Assembly (NCBI RefSeq): GCF_900112485.1
Contig: NZ_FOMG01000017.1
Location: 25,014-89,013, forward strand
Direction: 5' to 3'
DNA length: 64,000 nucleotides
DNA from: Clostridium uliginosum
GTDB taxonomy: Bacteria > Bacillota > Clostridia > Clostridiales > Clostridiaceae
Shown here one piece after another: positions 34,791-42,563 of this stretch. A program made the position numbers and the translations under genes. The notes under the pieces are model-generated. The model had not been told where the DNA came from. It saw only the letters and a list, made by a program, of their open reading frames with translations, and searched no databases. Within the stretch, counting starts at the first letter, position 1; every line of letters begins with the position of its first letter.

Positions 34791-35549
34791 TTGTATTCTA
34801 TTATTTTGGTAGAGGATGACCATATTCAAAGAGACATTTTAAAGAAAATGCTTGTATCTACATATAAATTTGTAAAAATTTATGAAGCTGATAGTGAAAG
34901 TACGGCTTTAGATATAATTGAAAAGAATGATATAAATATGTTTTTAATAGATGTTAATTTAAAAGAATCTTCAGGATTAGATCTTGCAATGAAGATTAGA
35001 GACATCCTTAAATATGAATTTAGGCCAATTATTTTTTTAACAACTCATATGGAATATATAACACAAGCATTTAAACAAACACATTGTTATGATTATATAT
35101 TAAAGCCATATGATAAAAATAAAGTATATACTATGTTAAATAAGCTTATACTTAATGAAAATAATAATTTAAATAAATATAAAGATGAAGATGAAGATAA
35201 AGAAATTGTTATAACCCTAAAAAGTGGTATATATGTGGGAATAAATATAGATGACATTTTTTTTATAGAGGTTAAAGACAAAAATTGTGAAGTAAATACT
35301 ATTAATGATATTTATATTACTAATAATATTAGTTTAAAAAAAATCATGAAATTAATTAATTGTGAATATATCATTCAAAGTCATAGGGCCTTTGCTGTAA
35401 ATAGAAATTATATATGTAAAATAGAAAAATTAGATGCTAAATTAAGTACAGTATATTTTAATAAGTATCCTAAAACGGCTCTTTTAGGATATAAGTTTAA
35501 AAATAAGGTTATATCTGAGTTTAAAAAAGGTAAAGTGATAATATGTTAA
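34791..35549 (+). CDS. agrA: AgrA-like LytTR response regulator
   Basis: Encodes 252 residues from a TTG at 34791. I prefer it over a GTG nine bases upstream because GGGGAGTGAT then has proper spacing. The receiver domain shows ILVEDDHIQRDI (acidic pocket), FLIDVNLKESSG (phosphoacceptor Asp), and LTTHMEY / YILKPYDK (Thr and Lys). From about residue 145 a LytTR DNA-binding domain follows (IFFIEVKDKNCEVNTINDI, IIQSHRAFAVNRNYICKIEK). LytTR proteins bind 9-base direct repeats 21 bases apart; such repeats occur at 37757-37851 and 47034-47148. It overlaps agrC by seven bases. Confidence 0.92.
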   Translation: MYSIILVEDDHIQRDILKKMLVSTYKFVKIYEADSESTALDIIEKNDINMFLIDVNLKESSGLDLAMKIRDILKYEFRPIIFLTTHMEYITQAFKQTHCYDYILKPYDKNKVYTMLNKLILNENNNLNKYKDEDEDKEIVITLKSGIYVGINIDDIFFIEVKDKNCEVNTINDIYITNNISLKKIMKLINCEYIIQSHRAFAVNRNYICKIEKLDAKLSTVYFNKYPKTALLGYKFKNKVISEFKKGKVIIC

Positions 35550-36790
35550 ATAACTTTATTATAAATAGTTTAGATATGGTTAATATAATTTACTTATGGA
35601 CAACCTTAACTAAGAAAGATAATAATATATTTAAATTATTATCTAGTGTACTTATTACTTCTGTTTTAATTACATTTGTAGAACATTTTGGATTAAACTT
35701 TATTATTATATATATAATAGATATTATAATAATTAAAATTATATATAAGAGAGCTTTAAAATATCTCATATTAGAATTTTTTTTAGTATTACTTATAGAG
35801 ATGAGTTTACAATTGATACTTTATTTGATTATTAATAAATTTATTTATAATACTACATTTAGAGAAATCATTATAGAATTAATAATCTTAATTAGCATAA
35901 TTATTTTTTCAAAAACTAATTTAAGCAAGACTATTACTTTTGAAAAGATAAATAGTAATATTTTAATTTATCTTATTTCAACATGTAGTATATATGCTAT
36001 AGTTTTTAAAATTATTTGGAGTTATGATAATAAAATAATCTTTAATAATTTATTTATCACAGCAGCAATATTGAGTATATTAGTTATATCTCAAATATTA
36101 ACATATTTATACATTGTTAAAATAATAAGAGAAAAAGAAAAACTAAAAATTTCTAAAGAATACAATGCAGTTATTGATGAAATAGTTCAAGAAATAAAAC
36201 AAAGGCAACATGATTTCGTTAATTATAAAAATACAATAAGAGGAATAGTGGAAGTTTTAGATGAAAAAGAAGTGAAACAAGCAATTTTAAATTATATAAA
36301 AGATGAAGATATGTATGATAATAAGATAAACGAACTTATATATATTGATAATGTAGTTATTAAATCTATAATATATAGAAACATATGTAAAGCCAAAAAG
36401 TATAATGTTAATTTGCAATATGAAATTGAGAATGATATTTTAGATCATATATTAAATTTTCAGGAAATATCTAATGTATTAAATAATCTATTAAATAATG
36501 CTTTTGATGAAGTAATAAAAGATAAATGTACTAAAAAAAATATTGAAATTAAAATTTTAACCGAAAATAATACATCTCATTTAATAATTAAAAATCAAAT
36601 TGCTATTTCTAATGATATTAACTTAAATGAGATGTTTACAAGAGGCTATTCTACTAAAAATACAGGTACAAGAGGTTATGGATTGTACAATATACAACAA
36701 ATAATTAACTCACATAATGGATATATAAAAATAAAAGTAGAATCTGGAGAAATTGTTTTTGATATCTATTTCAATAATTCTTCAGGATAA
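35543..36790 (+). CDS. agrC: AgrC-like peptide-sensing histidine kinase
   Basis: Encodes 415 residues. Six hydrophobic segments fill residues 1-200 (sensor for a processed peptide). Then a GHKL-type kinase: H-box IKQRQHDFVNYKNTI with the phosphorylated His, N-box LNNLLNNAFDEVIKD, and G-box GTRGYGLYNIQQIINSHNG. This architecture is that of AgrC/HPK10 sensors, which autophosphorylate on peptide binding and signal to AgrA. The 3' end overlaps the agrD gene on the other strand by 25 bases, so the two transcripts are convergent and antisense to each other. Confidence 0.93.
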   Translation: MLNNFIINSLDMVNIIYLWTTLTKKDNNIFKLLSSVLITSVLITFVEHFGLNFIIIYIIDIIIIKIIYKRALKYLILEFFLVLLIEMSLQLILYLIINKFIYNTTFREIIIELIILISIIIFSKTNLSKTITFEKINSNILIYLISTCSIYAIVFKIIWSYDNKIIFNNLFITAAILSILVISQILTYLYIVKIIREKEKLKISKEYNAVIDEIVQEIKQRQHDFVNYKNTIRGIVEVLDEKEVKQAILNYIKDEDMYDNKINELIYIDNVVIKSIIYRNICKAKKYNVNLQYEIENDILDHILNFQEISNVLNNLLNNAFDEVIKDKCTKKNIEIKILTENNTSHLIIKNQIAISNDINLNEMFTRGYSTKNTGTRGYGLYNIQQIINSHNGYIKIKVESGEIVFDIYFNNSSG

Positions 36791-36885
36791 TCTGGTTCAC
36801 CTATAAAAGTGGTACAACTTGAGTTTGATATTAAATCAAATATATTAATTAATAAGGCAGAAAAAAAGTTTATAGATCTTTGCAC
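36766..36885 (-). CDS. agrD: AgrD-like autoinducing peptide precursor (39 residues)
   Basis: Start GTG at 36885-36883 with AAAGGAG nine bases upstream and an in-frame stop directly before it; stop TAG at 36768-36766. Anatomy matches AgrD precisely: an amphipathic N-terminal helix (MQRSINFFSALLINIFDLIS), a short linker NSS, Cys plus four residues (CTTFI) as the predicted thiolactone ring, and an acidic, proline-containing C-terminal tail GEPDYPEELLK that AgrB would remove. S. aureus AgrD has the same plan (tail EPEVPEEL-like). It lies downstream of agrB on the same strand, with a repeat element between. The exact N-terminus of the mature peptide (for example SSCTTFI) cannot be read from sequence. 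Confidence 0.87.
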   Translation of the reverse strand: MQRSINFFSALLINIFDLISNSSCTTFIGEPDYPEELLK

Positions 36886-36907
36886 TTAAAACAACTCCTT
36901 TCTAATT

Positions 36908-37060
36908 AGGCACATGAAAAAAATAACAGATCAAAGATACGACATATATTTTGCGTTAGATAAGAAGATAAGTTTTGCTTATATCTAGCTACTGCTAGAA
37001 CTTACTAGCGAAGTAGGGCACAAAATAGACAAACTTATCTGTTATTTTTTTGAACGTGCC
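36908..37060. repeat. Family C fold-back repeat between agrB and agrD
   Basis: Left end TTAGGCACATGAAAAAAATA with ACAGATCA; right end ATCTGTTATTTTTTTGAACG and TGCC. On the minus strand it supplies the last residues of agrB (TARSKK) and its stop codon. Its interior (AGATAAGAAGATAAGTTTTG region) is partly palindromic with CAAACTTATCT. It separates two genes that are adjacent in other agr loci. Confidence 0.8.
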
Positions 37061-37602
37061 GTAACAATAATTACTTGAACAATTTGCAGTAATATACTTA
37101 CAAATATGCAATTACATATTTGTAGATTAGATAGTTTAAAAAATAATATACCCCAAAAAGTAAGTGATATTAAAGATAGTATTTTTAATATCGCTTTATT
37201 TTTTATTGGTCTCTTTTCATTACGACAAGGAGCATAAGCTAAAGTTATAATCAAAGATATTATAAAGAAAACTACATAAAAATTAATATTTAATTTTAAA
37301 GATAATTTACTAAATAGTAATATTATTAAGAAGTAAATTATGCTGCATATTAAACATGAGTTAAATGTTTTACAATGAATACCTCCTAAAAATGACCTTG
37401 TTGAAATTAAAATAACAAAAGACAATAAAAATAAAGGTACTTCATTTAAACTTAAAAATATTAACAATAAAATTGCAAGTTTAACTAAATCTCCTAAAAT
37501 TACTTGTAGTGAATACTGAATTTTAAGTAAATCTTTTTCAGTTAAAGAACTATTATTTTTACCTAAGTATTCAGATATTAAAGTGGATAACGATTTTATC
37601 AT
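37042..37602 (-). CDS. agrB: AgrB-like peptide processing/export protease
   Basis: Encodes 186 residues, membrane-embedded with about five or six hydrophobic segments. The catalytic pair is visible in RSFLGGIHCKTFNSCLI: His followed seven residues later by Cys, as in AgrB (H-x6-C). AYAPCRNEKRPIKNK is the second typical motif (P-x-x-x-x-x-K/R-P). AgrB cleaves AgrD and forms the thiolactone. GAGG lies six bases before the ATG. The last five or six residues (TARSKK) are encoded by a repeat element, so the C-terminus may be altered, though the core is intact. Minus-facing LytTR repeats at 37757-37784 lie in its upstream region. Confidence 0.93.
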   Translation of the reverse strand: MIKSLSTLISEYLGKNNSSLTEKDLLKIQYSLQVILGDLVKLAILLLIFLSLNEVPLFLLSFVILISTRSFLGGIHCKTFNSCLICSIIYFLIILLFSKLSLKLNINFYVVFFIISLIITLAYAPCRNEKRPIKNKAILKILSLISLTFWGILFFKLSNLQICNCIFVSILLQIVQVIIVTARSKK

Positions 37603-37756
37603 TTTAACCTCACTTATATTAATTAATATATATGTTGTAGAAAATAATCTACATAAAAATAGCTAATAGCAGCTTAATTTTATAAGGCATTTATATTTCA
37701 ACACATATAATATAAATGTATACACTATATTTGGTAAAAATTCAATACTATTGGCA

Positions 37757-37888
37757 TAAAACGTATATTTTTAGGAACTAAACGGAATAAATTGAGAAAA
37801 TAAGTCAAAAATATCAAGTATTTGCGTTTAATACCTGATTTTTTGCGTTTAGAGGAATAGATATTTACATAACTTGAATATTATGTAA
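37757..37888. promoter_or_regulatory. Divergent LytTR (AgrA-type) direct-repeat region, copy 1
   Basis: Minus-strand-facing motifs TAAAACG (37757-37763) and TAAACG (37779-37784) have their CG pairs 21 bases apart. Plus-facing TTTGCGTTTA occurs at 37821-37830 and TTGCGTTTA at 37843-37851, again 21 bases apart. This is the spacing that AgrA/ComE-type LytTR regulators bind. A perfect palindrome TTACATAA...TTATGTAA (37865-37888) follows, then the 28-base box at 37916-37943. The region lies between agrB (left) and a secreted-protein gene (right), like the P2/P3 region of S. aureus. Confidence 0.75.
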
Positions 37889-37970
37889 GAATATATTTGT
37901 AGTTAACCACAACGTAAATAAATAGCTATAGCTAAATAGTTACTAAAATATATGGAGAGAAGTGATTAAA

Positions 37971-38357
37971 TTGAAAAATAGAACTAGATTTTTTGCAACA
38001 TTAGGTTTAGCAGTTATGTGTGCAGTACCAACATTTTGGGCACAAGCTCATGATAGAGAAACATATACTCAACCGGTCTATGGAGGACAAAATAATTTTT
38101 ATGGATCAGTTAATACAAAAGAAACTAGTAACTTAGTTGTATTTAATAAAGTTACAAATGATTGGGATAGTTTTGATACCATTACATCATGGGTTTCAAA
38201 CAAAGATAAAAAACAAATCAGTGAAGATTATTATTTAGCTGAAGGTGATGCAGCCTTAATGGATCATAAAGATGTATCAAAAGTTAGATTATCATTTGAA
38301 AATTCAAAATGGTTACCTATGGATGCTAAAGTTACTGGAGAAGTAGATTATTATTAA
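37971..38357 (+). CDS. Small secreted protein 1, candidate agr-controlled effector
   Basis: Encodes 128 residues from TTG at 37971, chosen because GAGAGAAGTGAT matches an extended ribosome-binding site at the right distance; GTG at 37962 would overlap it. A signal peptide (MKNRTRFFATLGLAVMCAVP, cleavage near WAQA-HD) leads to a mature protein of about 105 residues: YTQPVYGGQNNFYGSV, then alternating polar beta-like stretches, ending KWLPMDAKVTGEVDYY. No Cys remains in the mature part. No family recognised with confidence; size, signal peptide, control region and adjacent ABC exporters are those of a bacteriocin-like (lactococcin 972-type) or toxin locus. Confidence 0.75.
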   Translation: MKNRTRFFATLGLAVMCAVPTFWAQAHDRETYTQPVYGGQNNFYGSVNTKETSNLVVFNKVTNDWDSFDTITSWVSNKDKKQISEDYYLAEGDAALMDHKDVSKVRLSFENSKWLPMDAKVTGEVDYY

Positions 38358-38372
38358 TAAAAATTTAAAGTA

Positions 38373-38579
38373 ATGGCTCTGTTTTAAAAGCATCTTGATA
38401 TTGTTTAGAGTGCTAAAGAATTAGATTTAAGAATATCTAAATAAATATAGTTCCATTCCAGATTATTCTAAAAACAAGTTTTGGACAAGCAATTAATGTA
38501 ACAATAATTATTAAGAGTTATAAAAGTTGAATTCTAATGTACTCTTTACAAAAATGTAATAATATCAAAACAGAGCGAA
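38373..38579. repeat. Family B fold-back element
   Basis: Ends GGCTCTGTTTTAAAAGCATC with TTGATATTGTTTAGA, and AATGTAATAATATCAAAACA with GAGCG. Inner arms GAATTAGATTTAAGAATATC and ATTAAGAGTTATAAAAGTTG are diverged. It separates the secreted protein from the ABC genes and may end or reduce the transcript. Confidence 0.65.
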
Positions 38580-38765
38580 AATAATAAATATTTTTATAAA
38601 AATATTTAGGTATATTAATAACTAAAAAATAAAATATATACTTGTTAAATATAATTTATATAATGAAAATGCAAAGAAATATTTATAAAAATTTGTTGTA
38701 CAAGTATATATTTTATTTATCCATGTTATTTATAAAACATAATTTATTAATATAAGGAGAACTAT

Positions 38766-39578
38766 ATGAAAAAATATATTTTAATTGAGTATGTAAATTG
38801 TTTAAAGAGTAGAAAATTCAAAATTATTTTTTTCTTTTTAATGATTTTAGTAATAAGCCCATTTGTTTATAGTTGTTATAAATTTTATGGAAATAATTTA
38901 AGTTCAATAAGAGCAGCTTCTGATATGAGCATAATTCAAGGTATAGCATCATCCTTTGCAAGATCAACATTAGTATTATTACTTCCATTATTATCAGCTG
39001 TAATATATTCAGATTCTTATAGTGTTGAATATAATAATGGAGTATTTAAAAACATAATTACTAAAATACCTAAAAAACAATATTTAATATCTAAAGTATT
39101 AGTAAACATATCAGTTGTATTTGTTACTTTCTTTATAGTACTAAGTATTAACGAATTACTTACGTTACTAGCCTTTCCATTAGAAGGATATGATAACAAT
39201 TTTAGTTTACCTAGTTATATTGTAATGATTCGTGAAAATTGGTTTTTAGATAATATAAGATCATATAATCCATATTTATATGATTGGATAATAATATTTA
39301 ATATAAGTTTAAGTGCTGCACTTATTTCTACAATAACTTTAATTATATGTTTTTTAAATAAATATAAATGGCTAATTAATTCTTTTATTGTGTTTATCTC
39401 ATATATATCTTGGATGATAATAACTGAAATTTTAAAAATAAAAAATTTTAGCATCACTTCATATTTAGACTTTCCTGCAATAGGTAATATATATTCTTTA
39501 GCATTTTTAATCTTTATCCTAATAGCATTAATAATCACAATTTTTTTATATTCAATAAAAAATAAAAATGATATATAA
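38766..39578 (+). CDS. ABC-2 type transporter permease
   Basis: Encodes 270 residues with six predicted membrane helices. Plan and sequence (an N-terminal FKIIFFFLMILVISPFVYSC helix, a large outside loop, then LVLLLPLLSAVIYSDSYSVEYNNGVFKNIITKIPKKQYLISKVLV) fit ABC-2 permeases of the bacitracin/lantibiotic immunity type: the YS.E...G..k......p..r....K block follows helix 2. TAAGGAGA precedes the ATG. It is the first of three permeases upstream of an ATPase. Confidence 0.85.
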   Translation: MKKYILIEYVNCLKSRKFKIIFFFLMILVISPFVYSCYKFYGNNLSSIRAASDMSIIQGIASSFARSTLVLLLPLLSAVIYSDSYSVEYNNGVFKNIITKIPKKQYLISKVLVNISVVFVTFFIVLSINELLTLLAFPLEGYDNNFSLPSYIVMIRENWFLDNIRSYNPYLYDWIIIFNISLSAALISTITLIICFLNKYKWLINSFIVFISYISWMIITEILKIKNFSITSYLDFPAIGNIYSLAFLIFILIALIITIFLYSIKNKNDI

Positions 39579-39600
39579 ACTAAGGATGTGAAAAATTAAT

Positions 39601-40332
39601 ATGAAATTATTACTGAGAATAATTAATAAAAAATCTATTATAACTTTGATAATTATAATAGTTGCAATATTTCTAATCTTACTTAGAACAATAAAATATT
39701 CAATAGATATTACGAATGTTTATTATCCGATTAAGCTTTCTTATATATATTATGAATTAATAAAATCAAATGTTTTTACATTATGTTTAATTCCTATATT
39801 TTTATTTTTAATGAAAAATATATATACATTCTTATATAAATATAAAGTTATTATTAAATATGATGATTTATACTTATGGTGGAAAAAAGTTTTCTTTAAT
39901 ACCATATGTTTAAGTATAATATACACTATAATTATTAACTTAATCGTTTTAATAGAATCGTGCATCAAAATAGGTTTTTCTAAAGAAATATATATTAATT
40001 TATATATATATCTAGCAATTTCAATTTTCACTCAAATTGCCTTTTTTCTTATGTTAGGTATATTCATGAATATATTAATGTTTATCAAGAAAAAAAATTA
40101 TATTTGGTTTATATCAATAACTATTACTATATTGTTTACAGATAATTTATTTAGTACTTTAAAACTATTTGATTTAAATATAAAAAATGTTTTATTTTTT
40201 ACTCTACAAGATAATATAATGAAGTATTCTAATAATTTACTAATACTAGGAATTATTATTTTTATAAATGCTATAACTTATGAAATTGGATTTAACATAA
40301 TAAAAAAGAAAGATATTTATTGGAGGGAATAA
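39601..40332 (+). CDS. Membrane subunit of the BcrA-type ABC transporter
   Basis: Encodes 243 residues with six hydrophobic segments and almost no conserved motifs. It follows the ABC-2 permease by 22 bases and precedes a third permease by three bases, so it belongs to one operon. The ribosome-binding site (AAGGATGTG) is normal. Likely a permease partner, but it could be a separate immunity protein; sequence alone does not decide. Confidence 0.65.
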   Translation: MKLLLRIINKKSIITLIIIIVAIFLILLRTIKYSIDITNVYYPIKLSYIYYELIKSNVFTLCLIPIFLFLMKNIYTFLYKYKVIIKYDDLYLWWKKVFFNTICLSIIYTIIINLIVLIESCIKIGFSKEIYINLYIYLAISIFTQIAFFLMLGIFMNILMFIKKKNYIWFISITITILFTDNLFSTLKLFDLNIKNVLFFTLQDNIMKYSNNLLILGIIIFINAITYEIGFNIIKKKDIYWRE

Positions 40333-40335
40333 ATA

Positions 40336-41130
40336 GTGAAAAATGTGAATTTTAATAATAAAAAATTTTATATATCGCTATTTATAGGGACAGTTGTTAA
40401 TTTATTAATATTTATAGAAGTATATATGCTACTAAAAAATTCTACAAACAATATAACTAATATATTTTTATATCAATTTGGAAATTTAAATATTACGAGT
40501 TCATCATTTTTGGTTTTAGTAGTAATATATTTGTTAAATCAGCTTATATTAATTCTAAATTTAGGTGAAGAATTTTCAGAAGAGCTATCAATATATGGTC
40601 CATATATATTTACACGAACTAATAAAAGAAGTCATTTTATATATAAGAAATCATTGCAAATATTTATATTTTGCTTTAAATATTTTATTTGTCAATTTAC
40701 CATTGTTTTAATTTTAGGTTTATTATTTAAATTTAAAATATATAATTATGAGCAACTTTTAAAGACAATTGGTAGTTTATTCTTTTTAAATCTTTTAAAC
40801 ACATATCTAACATTAATAATATCTAACATGCTTTCTTTAGTTATAAATGGAAAGTATTGTTGCATAAGTGTTCTATTCTTAGAGGTCATTATACTATCTT
40901 TATGCAAATATACTTCAATAATTAAATTTAGTATATTTAATTATATTCCCTTTGTACAAGGGATTTTTACATGGCATGAGACAAATTTAATAAATACATC
41001 ATCTAGAAAAATATTTGATATTTCAATTAGTAATTTTAATTTAAATGGATCATTTACATATATTTTAGTAAGTATTATAGTCATCGTACTTATTAGTAAA
41101 ACAATAGTCAATAAAATAGACATATTATAG
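40336..41130 (+). CDS. Membrane subunit of the BcrA-type ABC transporter, second
   Basis: Encodes 264 residues from GTG (GGAGG upstream), with about six hydrophobic segments. SIYGPYIFTRTNKRSHFIYKKS resembles the regions after helix 2 of ABC-2 permeases (YGPYIFTR-T.R..). It ends just before the ATPase. Having two or three unrelated permeases with one ATPase is common in lantibiotic and bacteriocin immunity (LanFEG-like) systems. Confidence 0.7.
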   Translation: MKNVNFNNKKFYISLFIGTVVNLLIFIEVYMLLKNSTNNITNIFLYQFGNLNITSSSFLVLVVIYLLNQLILILNLGEEFSEELSIYGPYIFTRTNKRSHFIYKKSLQIFIFCFKYFICQFTIVLILGLLFKFKIYNYEQLLKTIGSLFFLNLLNTYLTLIISNMLSLVINGKYCCISVLFLEVIILSLCKYTSIIKFSIFNYIPFVQGIFTWHETNLINTSSRKIFDISISNFNLNGSFTYILVSIIVIVLISKTIVNKIDIL

Positions 41131-41143
41131 GAGGAATCTTACT

Positions 41144-41800
41144 ATGGATTATATTAAAGTTGATGATTTAACAAAAACAATTAAAGGTGTAACTATTTTA
41201 GAAAATATAAATTTAAATATAAAAAAAAATTATATATATGGATTTGTTGGAGCAAATGGTTCTGGTAAGACAATGTTGTTTAGAATTTTGAGCGGATTAG
41301 TAAAACCAACTTTTGGACATGTTACTATAGACAATAAGGAGTTATATAAAGACATATCATTTCCAAGTAACATGGGAATATTAATTGAATCACCAGGCTT
41401 TTGGGAACAGTATACTGGCTATGAAAATCTAAAAATATTAGCATCTATACGAAAGGTAATAAATGATGAAGATATAGTTAACATAATGAGTAGGATTGGC
41501 CTTGATCCACAAAATAAAATAAAGTTTGGAAAATATTCATTAGGTATGAAGCAAAAATTAGGAATTGCACAAGCATTAATGGAAAAACCTGATTTAATAA
41601 TACTAGATGAACCAACTAATGCATTAGATGACGAATCAGTAAATAATATACGTAATATATTGCTTGAGGAAAAAAAGAGAGGGGCTACTATCTTAATAGC
41701 CAGTCATAATAAAGAAGATATTTCTATTTTAAGTGATTATATATATAAGATTAATGGGGGTAAAATTGCTGAAGTACGAGGTGATGTAAGTGAGAGTTAA
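41144..41800 (+). CDS. ABC transporter ATP-binding protein (BcrA/LanF-like)
   Basis: Encodes 218 residues. Walker A GANGSGKTMLF, Q-loop-like region ILIESPGFWEQYTGYENL, signature YSLGMKQKLGIAQAL, Walker B LIILDEPTNALDD and the H-loop IASHNKED are all intact. The SLGMKQKLGI signature is that of drug and lantibiotic self-protection ATPases. GGAGG precedes the ATG. It pairs with the preceding permeases. Confidence 0.93.
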   Translation: MDYIKVDDLTKTIKGVTILENINLNIKKNYIYGFVGANGSGKTMLFRILSGLVKPTFGHVTIDNKELYKDISFPSNMGILIESPGFWEQYTGYENLKILASIRKVINDEDIVNIMSRIGLDPQNKIKFGKYSLGMKQKLGIAQALMEKPDLIILDEPTNALDDESVNNIRNILLEEKKRGATILIASHNKEDISILSDYIYKINGGKIAEVRGDVSES

Positions 41801-42494
41801 GAAATGTAGTATTTTATATGCCGTAGTATTAATTATTTCGCTATCTACTTCAGTTTTAGTTGCAATTAAAACAAAATCTTCATATATTGATGATATTAAT
41901 TTTAATCAATTGAGAGCTAATGCATCATTATTAAATTTTATAGTTTCACCATCTTTAAAAAAAGATGATATTAGTGGAAGTATTAAGAATTTACCTGAAT
42001 TAGAGGATTTATCGAATGTAATTGCTAAAATAAAGGTTTCAAATGAAAGAGAATATAAAAGTAAAACTTTACTTACTAAGTGTAAAATAGATGAGTTATA
42101 TAAAAACGACGGAACTCTTAGTAAAGATGAATATATTTATATATATGAACCAGCAAGCTATACATTTGTTTATAATTCATTTAAGGCTACTAATGGATAT
42201 AATTATATGAAATCTGATAATGAATATATTGTTTTCTTAAATAGCTTAAATGCTCCCAAAAATTATAAAAAATCAGAAGTTGAATCTTTAACATATACGT
42301 TCGTAGATTCTGTTTCATCTAAGTTTAGTTGTAATAGTACTCCATCAGTAATTTCTATTGATAAGAGTGAATTAGATAATGGGAAAAAATATAGTGAAGT
42401 TATTCAATATGAATATATTTTTAATTCAAAAGAGTTAGAAGATAAATATCTAAATATAAATAATGATGTGTTTAATAAATATATAAAAAAATAG
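41790..42494 (+). CDS. Membrane-anchored extracellular protein, unknown
   Basis: Encodes 234 residues from GTG (GAGGTGAT upstream), overlapping the ATPase gene by 11 bases. One N-terminal hydrophobic segment (SILYAVVLIISLSTSVLVAI) followed by a soluble, Lys/Asn-rich region of about 200 residues with no motif recognised. Expected on the outside of the membrane. Translational coupling to the ATPase suggests a job in the same system, such as a lantibiotic-immunity-like (LanI) accessory or substrate chaperone (inference). Confidence 0.65.
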   Translation: MRVKKCSILYAVVLIISLSTSVLVAIKTKSSYIDDINFNQLRANASLLNFIVSPSLKKDDISGSIKNLPELEDLSNVIAKIKVSNEREYKSKTLLTKCKIDELYKNDGTLSKDEYIYIYEPASYTFVYNSFKATNGYNYMKSDNEYIVFLNSLNAPKNYKKSEVESLTYTFVDSVSSKFSCNSTPSVISIDKSELDNGKKYSEVIQYEYIFNSKELEDKYLNINNDVFNKYIKK

Positions 42495-42563
42495 AGAGGA
42501 GATTAAGGTTGAAAGAAATGCTTTCATAACGTTTTGTGCCTTAAGAAAGGAATGGATATAATT

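Noticed and set aside
42509..42531. Good ribosome-binding site followed by a six-codon frame (TTG to TAA)
   Set aside because: Too short to support as a gene; perhaps a leader peptide or a damaged start of the next gene, but the frames do not join simply.
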